From Microbacterium sp. LWS13-1.2 (GTDB lineage Bacteria > Actinomycetota > Actinomycetes > Actinomycetales > Microbacteriaceae), in contig NZ_CP151632.1 of assembly GCF_040144835.1 (NCBI RefSeq), positions 682,001 to 746,000 of the forward strand: a stretch of 64,000 nucleotides of DNA, given 5' to 3'. Shown here in pieces: positions 26,119 through 34,888 of the stretch (positions within the stretch are counted from its first letter, which is position 1; every line of letters begins with the position of its first letter). The notes under the pieces are model-generated. The model did no database searches. It saw nothing but the letters and a program-made list of their open reading frames with translations, and was not told the DNA's origin. The position numbers were made by a program, and so were the translations under genes.

Positions 26119-27717
26119 TCAGGCGAGGGTGACGAGGTCGACGTAATCGCGGCCCCAGATGTCTTCGACACCGTCGGGCAGGATGAGCACGCGCTCGGGG
26201 TTGAGCGCCTCGACGGCCCCCTCGTCGTGCGACACCAGCACGACGGCTCCCTCGTAGTGCGCGAGCGCACCGAGGATCTCCTCGCGCGACGCCGGGTCGA
26301 GGTTGTTCGTCGGCTCGTCGAGCAGGAGCATGTTCGCCGACGACACCACCAGCGTCGCGAGCGAGAGGCGCGTCTTCTCGCCGCCGGACAGCACGCCGGC
26401 GGGCTTGAGTACGTCGTCGCCGGTGAACAGGAACGAGCCGAGCACCTTGCGCGCCTCGGTGGCGGTGATGTCGGGCGCGGCCGACATCATGTTCTCGAGC
26501 ACCGACCGCGAGACGTCGAGGTTCTCGTGCTCCTGCGCGTAATAGCCGATCTTCAGGCCGTGACCCGGCTCGAGCTGCCCGGTGTCGGGCTGATCGACAC
26601 CGGCGAGGATGCGCAGCAGCGTCGTCTTGCCGGCGCCGTTGAGCCCGAGGATGACGACCTTCGAGCCGCGGTCGATCGCGAGGTCGACGTCGGTGAAGAT
26701 CTCGAGCGAGCCGTACGACTTCGACAGTCCCGAGGCCATGAGCGGCGTCTTGCCGCAGGGCGCCGGCTTCGGGAAGCGCAGCTTGGCCACACGCTCCACC
26801 TGGCGCACCTCGTCGAGCCCGGCGAGCATCTTTTCGGCGCGCGCCACCATCTGGTGAGCGGCTGCCGCCTTCGACGCCTTGGCACCGAATCGGGCCGCCT
26901 GCTGCTGGAGCACCGTGGCCTTCTTCTCGACGTTGGCGCGCTCCTTCTTGCGGCGCTCCTCGTCGGCCACCCGCTGGCGCAGGTAGTTCTTCCAGTTCAT
27001 GTTGTAGACGTCGATGATCTGGCGGTTCGCGTCGAGGTAGAACACGCGGTTCACCGTCTCGCCGACGAGCTCCACGTCGTGGCTGATGACGATCAGGCCG
27101 CCCTTGTACCCCTTCAGGAACTCGCGCAGCCACACGACGCTGTCGGCGTCGAGGTGGTTGGTCGGCTCGTCGAGGATCATCGTCTGGGCATCCGAGAACA
27201 GGATGCGGGCGAGTTCGATGCGACGGCGCTGACCGCCCGACAGGGTCTTCAGCGGCTGGTCGAGGATGCGGTCCGGCAGCGACAGGTTGTGCGCGATCGA
27301 TGCCGCCTCCGCCTCGGCCGCGTAGCCGCCGAGCGCTTCGAAGCGCTCGGTGAGGTTGGCGTACTTGCGCATCGCGCGGGCTGCCACCGCCTCGTCATCG
27401 CTGGCCATGGCGAGCGAGGCGTCGTGCATGCCGATCGCGAGCGTGCCCAGACCGCGGGCATCGAGGATGCGGGTGCGGGCGAGCATCTCGGGGTCGCCGG
27501 AGCGGGGGTCCTGTGGCAGGTAGCCGAGCTCGCCGGAGCGCTCCACCCTGCCGTCGGCGGGGATGAGGTCTCCTGCGAGCACCTTGGTCAGCGTCGTCTT
27601 GCCGGCGCCGTTGCGGCCGACCAGTCCGATCTTGTCCCCGTCCGACACGCGGAAGGAGACGTCCGACATGAGCACGCGAGCGCCCACGCGGATCTCGAGG
27701 TCGTGCACGGCGAGCAC
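26119..27717 (-). CDS. ABC-F family ATP-binding protein
   Basis: A 532-residue protein with two ABC domains and no membrane segments. Walker A motifs are GRNGAGKTT and GLNGAGKTT; signatures are LSGGQRRR and LSGGEKTR; both Walker B regions read LDEPTN, followed by HLDADS and NLDPAS. A charged helical linker of about 80 residues (ADEERRKKERANVEKK onwards) joins them. ABC-F proteins act on the ribosome as translation factors or antibiotic-protection factors; this one resembles the housekeeping actinobacterial type more than a resistance gene. The GTG start was chosen by alignment of the N-terminal strand VLAVHDLEI. A TATACT -10 lies 56 bp upstream. Confidence 0.9.
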   Translation of the reverse strand: MLAVHDLEIRVGARVLMSDVSFRVSDGDKIGLVGRNGAGKTTLTKVLAGDLIPADGRVERSGELGYLPQDPRSGDPEMLARTRILDARGLGTLAIGMHDASLAMASDDEAVAARAMRKYANLTERFEALGGYAAEAEAASIAHNLSLPDRILDQPLKTLSGGQRRRIELARILFSDAQTMILDEPTNHLDADSVVWLREFLKGYKGGLIVISHDVELVGETVNRVFYLDANRQIIDVYNMNWKNYLRQRVADEERRKKERANVEKKATVLQQQAARFGAKASKAAAAHQMVARAEKMLAGLDEVRQVERVAKLRFPKPAPCGKTPLMASGLSKSYGSLEIFTDVDLAIDRGSKVVILGLNGAGKTTLLRILAGVDQPDTGQLEPGHGLKIGYYAQEHENLDVSRSVLENMMSAAPDITATEARKVLGSFLFTGDDVLKPAGVLSGGEKTRLSLATLVVSSANMLLLDEPTNNLDPASREEILGALAHYEGAVVLVSHDEGAVEALNPERVLILPDGVEDIWGRDYVDLVTLA

Positions 27718-27772
27718 AGCGGATGTCCGTTCCGTCGGTGGAGAGGGGTGGTGACCGAATGGCCAGCCATCC

Positions 27773-27778
27773 AGTATA
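27773..27778 (-). promoter_or_regulatory. -10 element of the ABC-F gene
   Basis: TATACT on the minus strand, a consensus-like -10, giving a leader of about 50 nt. Confidence 0.5.
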
Positions 27779-27813
27779 CGGGGCGCCGTCCCCGCCCGAT
27801 CGACGGAATACCT

Positions 27814-27846
27814 CCGCAGAGGGACCCGGTCGATACCGCAGAGGGA
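27814..27846. repeat. 11-bp direct repeat between ABC-F and dedA promoters
   Basis: CCGCAGAGGGA occurs at 27814-27824 and 27836-27846, 22 bp apart or about two helical turns. It lies upstream of both divergent promoters, so a regulator site is possible. Confidence 0.5.
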
Positions 27847-27869
27847 TGCCGTGCCGCACGCCCCGCGCA

Positions 27870-27875
27870 TAGTTT
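27870..27875 (+). promoter_or_regulatory. -10 element of dedA (leaderless)
   Basis: TAGTTT ends 6 bp before the GTG at 27882. Confidence 0.45.
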
Positions 27876-27881
27876 TCCGGG

Positions 27882-28490
27882 GTGGATCTCATCACCGACC
27901 TCGTCCTGCAGGCTGTCTCCTCGCCGTGGCTGTACCTCGTGATGCTCGTCGTGGCCGTCGTCGACGGCTTCTTCCCGCCGGTCCCGAGCGAGACCGTGCT
28001 GGTCGCCGCGGCGGCGGTGGCGGCATCCACCGGCCGACCGGATCTGGTGCTCCTCGGCGTCGTGGCCGCCGCCGGAGCCGCCGTGGGCGACAACATCGCC
28101 TTCGCCATCGGCAGGCGCACCGGCACGACCCGGTTCGCCTGGATGCGGCGGCCGCGGGTCGCCGGCGCCTTCGCGTGGGCGGGCTCGGCGCTGGACCGTC
28201 GCGGTGCGGGCCTCATCCTCGGCGCGCGATTCATCCCGGTCGGGCGCGTGGCCGTGAATCTGTCCGCGGGCGCGCTGCCGTACAGCTGGCGGCGATTCGC
28301 CCTTCTCAGCGTGGCGGCAGGACTCTGCTGGGCCGCTTACAGCATCGCGATCGGCCTCCTCGCAGGCGCCTGGCTGAAGGACCAGCCGCTCCTCAGCGCG
28401 GTGCTGGGCATCGTGCTGGCCCTCGCGATCGGACTCGTCGTCGATCGCGTCATCGCGCTGCGCGCGCGCCGTGTCGCGGCACCCGTGTGA
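27882..28490 (+). CDS. DedA family (SNARE-associated) membrane protein
   Basis: A 202-residue membrane protein. DedA features seen are the re-entrant FFPPVPSETV near residue 31, the GDNIAFAIGRR motif, and FIPVGRVAVNLSAG, followed by C-terminal helices. DedA proteins are thought to move undecaprenyl phosphate or phospholipids across the membrane and affect membrane homeostasis. The GTG start is favoured by a -10 box 6 bp upstream. It is divergent from the ABC-F gene. Confidence 0.9.
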   Translation: MDLITDLVLQAVSSPWLYLVMLVVAVVDGFFPPVPSETVLVAAAAVAASTGRPDLVLLGVVAAAGAAVGDNIAFAIGRRTGTTRFAWMRRPRVAGAFAWAGSALDRRGAGLILGARFIPVGRVAVNLSAGALPYSWRRFALLSVAAGLCWAAYSIAIGLLAGAWLKDQPLLSAVLGIVLALAIGLVVDRVIALRARRVAAPV

Positions 28491-28516
28491 ACGCCGTCGG
28501 CTGACAGGATGACAGA

Positions 28517-29785
28517 ATGCGCGCGACCCCCTCACCGGCACCTGCCGAGTCCGCGAAGCGCCGCCGGCTGAGCCCGCGGACCTTCGCGTTCGGCGCGCTG
28601 GCGCTGGCGTCGGTCGCGCTCTTCTCCGTGCTCGTGCCGGTGCACATCGCGCTGTACCTGCAGCCGGCGCCGCTCGCGTTCCTGTTCGGTGCGATGCTGT
28701 GCGCGGCGCCTGTCGTCGCGGTCTGGTTCCCGCAGTGGTCGATCGCGCTGTTCGTCGTCTCGGCGGTCGCGCTGCCGCTGCCCGCCACAGAGGCGGTCGC
28801 CACCACCTGGCCGTGGCCATGGTCGGTTCCGGCGATGCTCGTGCTCATCCTCTTCGTCGGCGTGCTCGCCATCGCGCACGACTGGCGCCTCGCGCTCGTC
28901 GCGTGGCTGCTCGCCATCGTGGGCACGCTGACCGTGGTCATCGGGCTGGCCGGTGCCCTCCCCGTGGCTGCGGGCATCGTGAATCTGGTGATCGTGACGT
29001 CGGTCTCGGGGGCTGCACTGCTCGTGGCCGTGCTGGTCGCCAGCCGCCTGCGCGTGGGCGCCGAGCTGAGCCGTGAACGGGAGCTGACCGCGAGCGAGCA
29101 GTCCCGGCGCATGTTGGTCGAGGAGCGCACCCGCATCGCGCGCGAGCTGCACGACGTCGTGGCGCACGGGATGTCGCTCATCCAGGTGCAGGCGTCGACC
29201 GCACGGTACCGCGTCTCCGGCCTCTCCGACGAGGCGCGTCACGAGTTCGACGAGATCGCACAGACCGCCCGCGAGGGTCTGGCAGAGATGCGACGGCTGC
29301 TCGGCGTCCTGCGCACCGACGACCAGCAGGCCGATCTGGTCCCGCAGCAGGGGCTCCGCGACCTCCCGGACCTGGTGCAGGCGCTCCGCCGCGCAGGCGC
29401 CGAGATCGACGCGAGCGTCCCGCCGGCGCCCGTGAACGTGCCGAGCGCGGTCGACATCGCGGTGTTCCGCATCGTGCAGGAAGCGCTGAGCAACGCCGTG
29501 CGACACGCCCCGCACACGCCGGTCACGCTGTCGGTGGAGGCGGATGCCGCGGCCGTGCGCGTCGTCGTCCGCAACGGCCCACCGGACCCTGCGCAGCCGC
29601 CATCCGCGCTGCCGTCGCAGCGCGGGCACGGGCTGCTGGGCATGCGCGAGCGCGCCGCGCTCGTCGGCGGCGAGCTCCGTGCCGCACGCGACGCCGACGG
29701 CGGCTGGACGGTGCACGCCGTGCTCCCCCGCGCCGGCATCGCGACCGAACCGGACACCATCCCGACCACGGAAGGCCCACAGTGA
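28517..29785 (+). CDS. Sensor histidine kinase (NarL/DesK-type, HisKA_3)
   Basis: A 422-residue kinase. The N-terminal half holds about five to six hydrophobic segments and no large extracellular domain. A short coiled linker leads to the dimerisation domain with His212 in RELHDVVAHGMS. The ATPase domain shows the N box EALSNAVRHA and the G box GHGLLGMRERA. It is coupled to the next gene by a GTGA overlap. The signal is unknown; kinases of this type often sense membrane stress. Confidence 0.92.
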   Translation: MRATPSPAPAESAKRRRLSPRTFAFGALALASVALFSVLVPVHIALYLQPAPLAFLFGAMLCAAPVVAVWFPQWSIALFVVSAVALPLPATEAVATTWPWPWSVPAMLVLILFVGVLAIAHDWRLALVAWLLAIVGTLTVVIGLAGALPVAAGIVNLVIVTSVSGAALLVAVLVASRLRVGAELSRERELTASEQSRRMLVEERTRIARELHDVVAHGMSLIQVQASTARYRVSGLSDEARHEFDEIAQTAREGLAEMRRLLGVLRTDDQQADLVPQQGLRDLPDLVQALRRAGAEIDASVPPAPVNVPSAVDIAVFRIVQEALSNAVRHAPHTPVTLSVEADAAAVRVVVRNGPPDPAQPPSALPSQRGHGLLGMRERAALVGGELRAARDADGGWTVHAVLPRAGIATEPDTIPTTEGPQ

Positions 29786-30453
29786 CGATCTCCGTCCTCA
29801 TCGCCGACGACCAGGCCATGGTGCGGGCGGGCTTCGCCGCCCTGCTCGACGCACAGGAGGACGTCCGCGTGGTCGGCCAGGCCGCCGACGGGGCCGAGGC
29901 GGCCTCGCTGTCCGCCCGGCTGAACCCCGATGTCGTGCTGATGGATGTGCGGATGCCCGAGCTCGACGGCATCGCCGCGACGCGCCGCATCCTCGGCCCC
30001 GGCTATCCCGCCGCACACGTTCCGCGCATCCTCATGCTCACGACGTTCGACATCGACGACTACGTCTACGACGCGCTCGAGGCCGGTGCGAGCGGGTTCC
30101 TCCTCAAGGACGCCCTTCCGGAGGACCTCGTGCACGCGGTGCGGGTCGTGGCCGCGGGCGATGCACTGCTCGCGCCGAGCGTCACCCGGCGCATGATCGA
30201 GCACTTCGCCGCCCGTCGGCCGCGGGCCGGTCGAGCGACCGCGACGCTCCGCGAACTCACGGATCGCGAGCGGGAGGTGCTCACCCTCATCGGCCGCGGC
30301 CGCTCGAACGCCGAGATCGCCGCCGAGCTCTTCATCTCGGAGCAGACCGTGAAGACCCACGTGGGCAAGGTGCTCGCCAAGCTGGGCGCGCGCGACCGCG
30401 GGCAGGCGGTCATCTTCGCCTATGACGCGGGTCTGGTCGAAGCCGCTTCCTGA
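29782..30453 (+). CDS. LuxR-type response regulator
   Basis: A 223-residue NarL/FixJ regulator. The receiver domain has the acidic pair in IADDQ, the phosphoacceptor Asp55 in LMDVRMPELDG, and the conserved Lys in LLKDALP. The C-terminal helix-turn-helix (about 155-215) contains LTDREREVLTLIGRG and the recognition segment SEQTVKTHVGKVLAKL. It is the partner of the upstream kinase. A 16-bp palindrome right after its stop, upstream of the acyltransferase gene, may be its target. Confidence 0.93.
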   Translation: MTISVLIADDQAMVRAGFAALLDAQEDVRVVGQAADGAEAASLSARLNPDVVLMDVRMPELDGIAATRRILGPGYPAAHVPRILMLTTFDIDDYVYDALEAGASGFLLKDALPEDLVHAVRVVAAGDALLAPSVTRRMIEHFAARRPRAGRATATLRELTDREREVLTLIGRGRSNAEIAAELFISEQTVKTHVGKVLAKLGARDRGQAVIFAYDAGLVEAAS

Positions 30454-30469
30454 TCACCCCACGGGGTGA
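30454..30469. promoter_or_regulatory. Palindrome between response regulator and acyltransferase
   Basis: TCACCCC-AC-GGGGTGA, perfect 7-bp arms starting at the base after the regulator stop. The 2-nt centre makes an operator more likely than a terminator. Confidence 0.4.
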
Positions 30470-30549
30470 GACGGCAACGGCACGACGGGGCGATGCCCCG
30501 GGCGTCGCCGCGTCCATAGCCTTCCGGGACGTACCCCCGAGGAGGCCTC

Positions 30550-31842
30550 ATGACCATCGTCCGCCCCACCGCCGCCGCGGCCGCGGCCGCACCTGCCACC
30601 AGAGACCGCGCGATCGATCTGGTCCGCGCCCTGTGCATCAGCGCGGTGGTGGTCCTGCACGCGATGATGGTCGGCGTCACCGTGACCGATGCCGGCCCGT
30701 CGTTCGTCAACGCGAGCGAAGGCACCGCGTGGATCGTGCCGCTCAGCTGGGCTCTTCAGGTCATGCCGCTGTTCTTCGTCATCGGCGGGTTCTCCGGGGC
30801 GACCGCGTTCCGCAGAGCCCGGGCGCGGGGAGTCGACGGCGTCGGCTTCGTCGCCGGTCGCATCCACCGCCTGCTGCTTCCCGCGCTCGTCACGATCGGC
30901 GCCGCGGGCGTCATGCTGGCGCTCCTCGCGGCGGCCGGGGTGCCCGCCGACCTCGTGACCCTGGCCGGATTCCGGTTCGCGCAGCCGCTGTGGTTCCTCG
31001 GCGTCTTCCTCGTCTGCCAGGCGCTGCTGCCCGCACTGCTGCGCCTCCACGAGCGGGCGCCGCTCAGCAGCATCGCCGCGCTCGCCGTGGCGGCGGCGGC
31101 AGTCGACGTCGCGCGCCTCACGACGGGAATCGAAGGACTCGGCTTCCTCAACCTGGCATTCGTCTGGCTGACGATGCAGCAACTCGGCTTCTTCCTCGCG
31201 GACGGCCGGATCGACGCGCTGTCGCGACGGGCGCGGGCATTCTGGCTGGTCGGGGCGGTCGCGGGGCTCGCGATCTCGTTCACGAGCGGCATCCACTCCC
31301 CCGATCTGGTCGCCAACATCAACCCTCCGACCACCGCGCTGCTGCTGGTCGGCATCGCGCACACCGCCATGTTCTCGCTCGCCCGCGGACCGCTGGCGCG
31401 GCTTGCCGAGTGGCGGCTCCCGTCGGCGCTGACCGACTTCGTGACGCCGCGCGCGATGACCGTGTACCTGTGGCACATGCCCGTCCTCCTGGGCCTCGCG
31501 GGGCTGACGGCAGCGGGCGCGACGGCCACCGAGGTACCGCTGCCCGCCGTCGACAGCGCATCGTGGTGGCTCACCCGTCCGCTCTGGCTCGCCCTGGCGC
31601 TCACCGCGACGGCGCTCGTCGCGCGGTGGCTCGCGCCGATCGAGGCCCTGCCCGCGCCCGCGGCGGCGCGCTCCGCCTGGCGTGTGGGCAGCGCCGCCGT
31701 CGTGGGAACGGCCGCCGTCGCTATACTGCTGGTCGCCGGCACGTCTGTCGTCACCGCGCTGGTGGCCGTCGCGCTCCTCGGTGCCGCCCTCCACGGTGCA
31801 TGCCGACGGGCGCCGACCGCGCGACGCCTGGCACTCGCGTGA
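30550..31842 (+). CDS. Acyltransferase 3 family membrane protein
   Basis: A 430-residue multi-pass membrane protein (about ten helices) of the acyltransferase-3/OafA group. It begins RDRAIDLVRALCISAVVVLHA, the usual RxxxxDxxR and catalytic-His region, and continues with PLFFVIGGFSGATAF. Such enzymes O-acylate cell wall sugars, peptidoglycan or secondary metabolites. A strong GAGGAGG site precedes the ATG, and a TAGCCT -10 candidate lies at 30517-30522. Its position just after a two-component system suggests regulation by that system. Confidence 0.88.
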   Translation: MTIVRPTAAAAAAAPATRDRAIDLVRALCISAVVVLHAMMVGVTVTDAGPSFVNASEGTAWIVPLSWALQVMPLFFVIGGFSGATAFRRARARGVDGVGFVAGRIHRLLLPALVTIGAAGVMLALLAAAGVPADLVTLAGFRFAQPLWFLGVFLVCQALLPALLRLHERAPLSSIAALAVAAAAVDVARLTTGIEGLGFLNLAFVWLTMQQLGFFLADGRIDALSRRARAFWLVGAVAGLAISFTSGIHSPDLVANINPPTTALLLVGIAHTAMFSLARGPLARLAEWRLPSALTDFVTPRAMTVYLWHMPVLLGLAGLTAAGATATEVPLPAVDSASWWLTRPLWLALALTATALVARWLAPIEALPAPAAARSAWRVGSAAVVGTAAVAILLVAGTSVVTALVAVALLGAALHGACRRAPTARRLALA

Positions 31843-31952
31843 GCGAGGGTTCCGTCCCCGCGGCGCGGCGCACAGCGGATGTCGTAGAAGGCGGACAGTG
31901 GATCGGCGGATCATTGGTGGACGGCGTCCAAGTAGCCCCGCGCGGGTCCCTC

Positions 31953-31958
31953 TAGGCT
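31953..31958 (+). promoter_or_regulatory. -10 element of bioY (leaderless)
   Basis: TAGGCT ends 7 bp before the ATG at 31966. Confidence 0.5.
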
Positions 31959-31965
31959 GAGTGCC

Positions 31966-32613
31966 ATGTCATCCATCGCCGCTGCCCCGACCGCCTCCGC
32001 TGGGACCCGTCGCGTGCTCGCCGACGTCATCGCCCGCCCGTCCTCGCGCGCTCGCGCGTTCGCCCTCGACGCCGGTCTCGTCATCGCCGGTGCGAGCATC
32101 GTGGCCCTGCTCGCCCAGGTGGAGATCCCGCTGTGGCCCGTCCCCATCACGGGGCAGACGCTCGGTGTGATCGTCGTGGGCGCCGCCCTCGGCGCGTGGC
32201 GCGGCGCCGCCGCGCTCACGACCTACATGCTCGTGGGGCTCGCCGGGCTCCCGGTGTTCGCCGGGTTCACGGGCACGCTCGCGGCCGTCGGCAAGCCGAG
32301 CTTCGGGTTCGTGATCGGCTTCATCTTCTCTGCGTTCGTCGCCGGATGGTTCGCCGAACGAGCGTGGGATCGCCGTCCCGCGCTGGCGTTCCTCGGCTTC
32401 GCGGCGGCGAGCGCCGTGCCGTTCCTATTCGGCATCCCGTACATGGCGTTCATCCTGAACGCGGTCATGAGTCTCGACTACTCGTTCGAGGCCCTCCTCG
32501 AGGTGGGCCTGCTCCCCTTCATCGTCGGCGGCCTGGTGAAGGCGGCGCTCGCCGCGGCGATCATCCCCGGGGCATGGGCGCTCGTGCGCGCGGCGGACAA
32601 GACCAAGCGGTGA
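31966..32613 (+). CDS. bioY: Biotin transporter BioY
   Basis: A 215-residue membrane protein, the substrate-binding S component of an ECF biotin transporter. It shows the BioY region VPITGQTLGVIVVGAALGAWRGAAA and the GLAGLPVFAGFTG loop, with about six hydrophobic helices. No bioM or bioN is adjacent, so it would use a shared ECF module or work alone. Biotin uptake would supply the biotin-dependent carboxylase at 3-6.7 kb. Confidence 0.93.
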   Translation: MSSIAAAPTASAGTRRVLADVIARPSSRARAFALDAGLVIAGASIVALLAQVEIPLWPVPITGQTLGVIVVGAALGAWRGAAALTTYMLVGLAGLPVFAGFTGTLAAVGKPSFGFVIGFIFSAFVAGWFAERAWDRRPALAFLGFAAASAVPFLFGIPYMAFILNAVMSLDYSFEALLEVGLLPFIVGGLVKAALAAAIIPGAWALVRAADKTKR

Positions 32614-32615
32614 CC

Positions 32616-32638
32616 GGATGCCTCCTCGCGAGGCATCC
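32616..32638. terminator. First hairpin after bioY
   Basis: 9-bp arms GGATGCCTC and GAGGCATCC around CTCGC, 2 bp after the stop. Confidence 0.6.
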
Positions 32639-32644
32639 GCCATC

Positions 32645-32674
32645 GACAGCCCCGGCCGATCGGCCGGGGCTGTC
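32645..32674. terminator. Terminator after bioY
   Basis: A perfect 13-bp GC-rich stem with a GATC loop (left arm starts GACAGCCCC). There is no T-run. Confidence 0.75.
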
Positions 32675-32725
32675 GCGTGCGCACGGTATGTGTCGACACG
32701 GATTGGCAATCTGGAAACCGGCTGG

Positions 32726-32765
32726 GTAAGGTTGGCCTTACTGCGCCCGAATAAGGGCATCCTTA
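32726..32765 (+). promoter_or_regulatory. Tandem DtxR/IdeR-like iron boxes upstream of the siderophore operon
   Basis: Two copies of TAAGGnnnnCCTTA lie at 32727-32740 (extended to GTAAGG-TTGG-CCTTAC) and 32752-32765, 25 bp apart. The AGGTTnGCCTTA part of the first resembles the actinobacterial iron box. The position just upstream of an iron uptake operon fits iron-dependent repression. Confidence 0.65.
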
Positions 32766-32787
32766 CCTAATTCTTCCGGAGGATTCC

Positions 32788-33819
32788 GTGCGCCCGAACC
32801 GCACCGCCGCTGCCACCGCGATGCTCGCCATCGCCGCGATCGCCCTTGTCGGGTGCGCGAACGCGGCAGCCGAAAACACCGACGACACCGCGAGCGGCTC
32901 CTCGTCCGGCGACGGCTTCCCCGTCACGATCGAGCACGCGTACGGCGAGACGGTCATCGAGTCCAAGCCCGAGCGCGTCGCGACGGTCGCCTGGTCGAAC
33001 CAGGAGGTTCCCATCGCCCTCGGCGTGGTTCCCGTGGGCATGGCCGAGGTCACGTGGGGCGACGACGACGGAGACGGCGTGCTGCCGTGGGTCGAGGACG
33101 AGCTCGAGGAGATCGGCGCGGAGACGCCGGTCCTGTTCGACGAGACCGACGGGATCGACTTCGAGGCCGTCGCCGACACGCAGCCCGACGTGATCCTCGC
33201 CGCCTACTCCGGGCTCACCCAGGAGGAGTACGACACGCTGTCGAAGATCGCGCCCGTCGTCGCCTACCCCGAGGTCGCGTGGGGCACGTCCTACGAGGAC
33301 ATGATCCGCCTGAACTCGAAGGCCATCGGCCTCGCCGACGAGGGCGACGCGCTCATCGAGGAGCTGCAGGGCGAGGTCGACGCGGCGCTCGCGAACCACC
33401 CCGAGCTTGCCGACGCCAGCGTGCTCTTCTCGTACATCGACCCGTCGGACTTCAGCCAGATCGGCTTCTACACGAGCCTCGACACGCGCCCCGGCTTCCT
33501 CGAGAGCCTCGGCCTCCCGGTGCCGACGGTCGTGGCCGAGGAGTCGGACGGCGTCCAGTTCTACACCTCGGTGAGCGCCGAGCAGGCCGACCGCTTCGCC
33601 GATGTCGACGTCTTCGTCACGTACGGCGACGCGAGCGGATCGATCATCGCGCAGCTGCAGGCAGACCCGCTGCTGTCGCAGATCCCTGCCATCGCCGAGG
33701 GGCACATCGCGATCCTCGAGGAGTCGACCCCCCTCGCAGCGTCGGCCAACCCGTCGCCGCTGTCGATCGGCTGGGGCATCGACGAGTACTTCGCGCTGCT
33801 CGCCGGCGCGCTCGGCTGA
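32788..33819 (+). CDS. Iron-siderophore ABC transporter substrate-binding lipoprotein
   Basis: A 343-residue class III periplasmic-type binding protein. The N-terminus is a lipoprotein signal with lipobox LVGC, making Cys23 the lipidated residue, then an acidic Ser-rich linker. It has the FepB/FhuD fold pattern: ERVATVAWSN, PDVILAAYSGLT and the long central helix. GGAGG lies 5 bp upstream of the GTG start. First gene of a five-gene iron uptake operon; the bound siderophore is not predictable. Confidence 0.92.
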   Translation: MRPNRTAAATAMLAIAAIALVGCANAAAENTDDTASGSSSGDGFPVTIEHAYGETVIESKPERVATVAWSNQEVPIALGVVPVGMAEVTWGDDDGDGVLPWVEDELEEIGAETPVLFDETDGIDFEAVADTQPDVILAAYSGLTQEEYDTLSKIAPVVAYPEVAWGTSYEDMIRLNSKAIGLADEGDALIEELQGEVDAALANHPELADASVLFSYIDPSDFSQIGFYTSLDTRPGFLESLGLPVPTVVAEESDGVQFYTSVSAEQADRFADVDVFVTYGDASGSIIAQLQADPLLSQIPAIAEGHIAILEESTPLAASANPSPLSIGWGIDEYFALLAGALG

Positions 33820-33841
33820 TCCTTCCGGGAAGTCTGATCGG

Positions 33842-34888
33842 GTGACCGTCTCCGAGACCCGCACGCCGTTGCCGGATGCCGCAGCCCTGCGGCGTCCGGC
33901 AGCGGTGCGAGTGGGGTGGCTCGCGGTGTCGTTCGCGGTGCTCGGGATGCTCTGCGTCGCGTCGGTGGCGTTCGGCGTCCGCGATGTCGGCGTGGGCGAC
34001 ATCCTCGCGGGGCTCTCCGGCGACACCAGCGGCGTCGCGCAGGCCGCGGTCGTCGCCCGCCTGCCCCGCACCGTGCTCGCGATCGCCGTGGGTGCTGCCC
34101 TCGCCCTGTCCGGCGCCGCGATGCAGGCCGTGACGCGAAATCCCCTCGCCGACCCCGGCATCCTCGGGATCTCCGGCGGCGCGGCGCTCGCGGTGGTGAT
34201 CGGCATCGCGTTCTTCGGGATGTCCGACCCCTACGCCTTCATCGCGGCGTCGATCATCGGCGCCGGCGGCGCGGCGGTGTTCGTCTACACCGTCGGGTCG
34301 CTCGGGCGCGGCGGCGCCACACCCCTCAAGCTCGCGCTCGCGGGGGCCGCTTCCTCCGCCGCCTTCATGTCCCTGGTGAGCGCGGTGCTCCTCCCCCGCG
34401 TCGATCTGCTCGAGACCTTCCGGTTCTGGCAGATCGGCGGGGTCGGCGGCGCGACCTGGGATCGCATCGCGACGATCCTGCCCGTGCTCGCGGTCGGCGC
34501 CATCGTCACGCTCGCATGTGCACGCGGGATGAACTCGCTCGCACTCGGCGACGACGTCGCCACCGGACTCGGCGAGCACGTGATGCGCACCCGCCTGATC
34601 GCGTCGGCGGGGGCCGTCATCCTGTGCGGCGCTGCGACCGCCATCGCCGGCCCCATCGCCTTCGTCGGCCTCATCATCCCGCACCTCTGCCGGCTTCTGG
34701 TCGGCACCGATCACCGCTGGCTGCTCCCCTTCTCCGCGGTCGCGGGGGCCGGCCTGCTCGTCGCCGCGGACGTCCTCGGCCGCGTCATCGCGCGTCCCGA
34801 CGAGATCGAGGTCGGCATCCTGACGGCGCTCATCGGCGCCCCTTTCTTCATCTGGATCGTCCGCCGGCAGAAGGTGCGGGAACTGTGA
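33842..34888 (+). CDS. FecCD family iron-siderophore ABC permease (first)
   Basis: A 348-residue permease with about nine hydrophobic segments. FecCD hallmarks seen are [43 protein letters not shown], and the ATPase-contact region [19 protein letters not shown]. The GTG start lies 22 bp after the lipoprotein gene. It pairs with the next gene, overlapping it by GTGA. Confidence 0.93.
   Translation: MTVSETRTPLPDAAALRRPAAVRVGWLAVSFAVLGMLCVASVAFGVRDVGVGDILAGLSGDTSGVAQAAVVARLPRTVLAIAVGAALALSGAAMQAVTRNPLADPGILGISGGAALAVVIGIAFFGMSDPYAFIAASIIGAGGAAVFVYTVGSLGRGGATPLKLALAGAASSAAFMSLVSAVLLPRVDLLETFRFWQIGGVGGATWDRIATILPVLAVGAIVTLACARGMNSLALGDDVATGLGEHVMRTRLIASAGAVILCGAATAIAGPIAFVGLIIPHLCRLLVGTDHRWLLPFSAVAGAGLLVAADVLGRVIARPDEIEVGILTALIGAPFFIWIVRRQKVREL

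Noticed and set aside
26119..27717. Calling the ABC-F protein an antibiotic-resistance determinant
   Set aside because: The sequence and genomic setting look housekeeping, and no resistance-type linker extension or induction leader is seen.
29782..30453. LuxR protein as a quorum-sensing receptor
   Set aside because: It has a phosphoacceptor receiver domain and a partner kinase, not an acyl-homoserine-lactone-binding domain.
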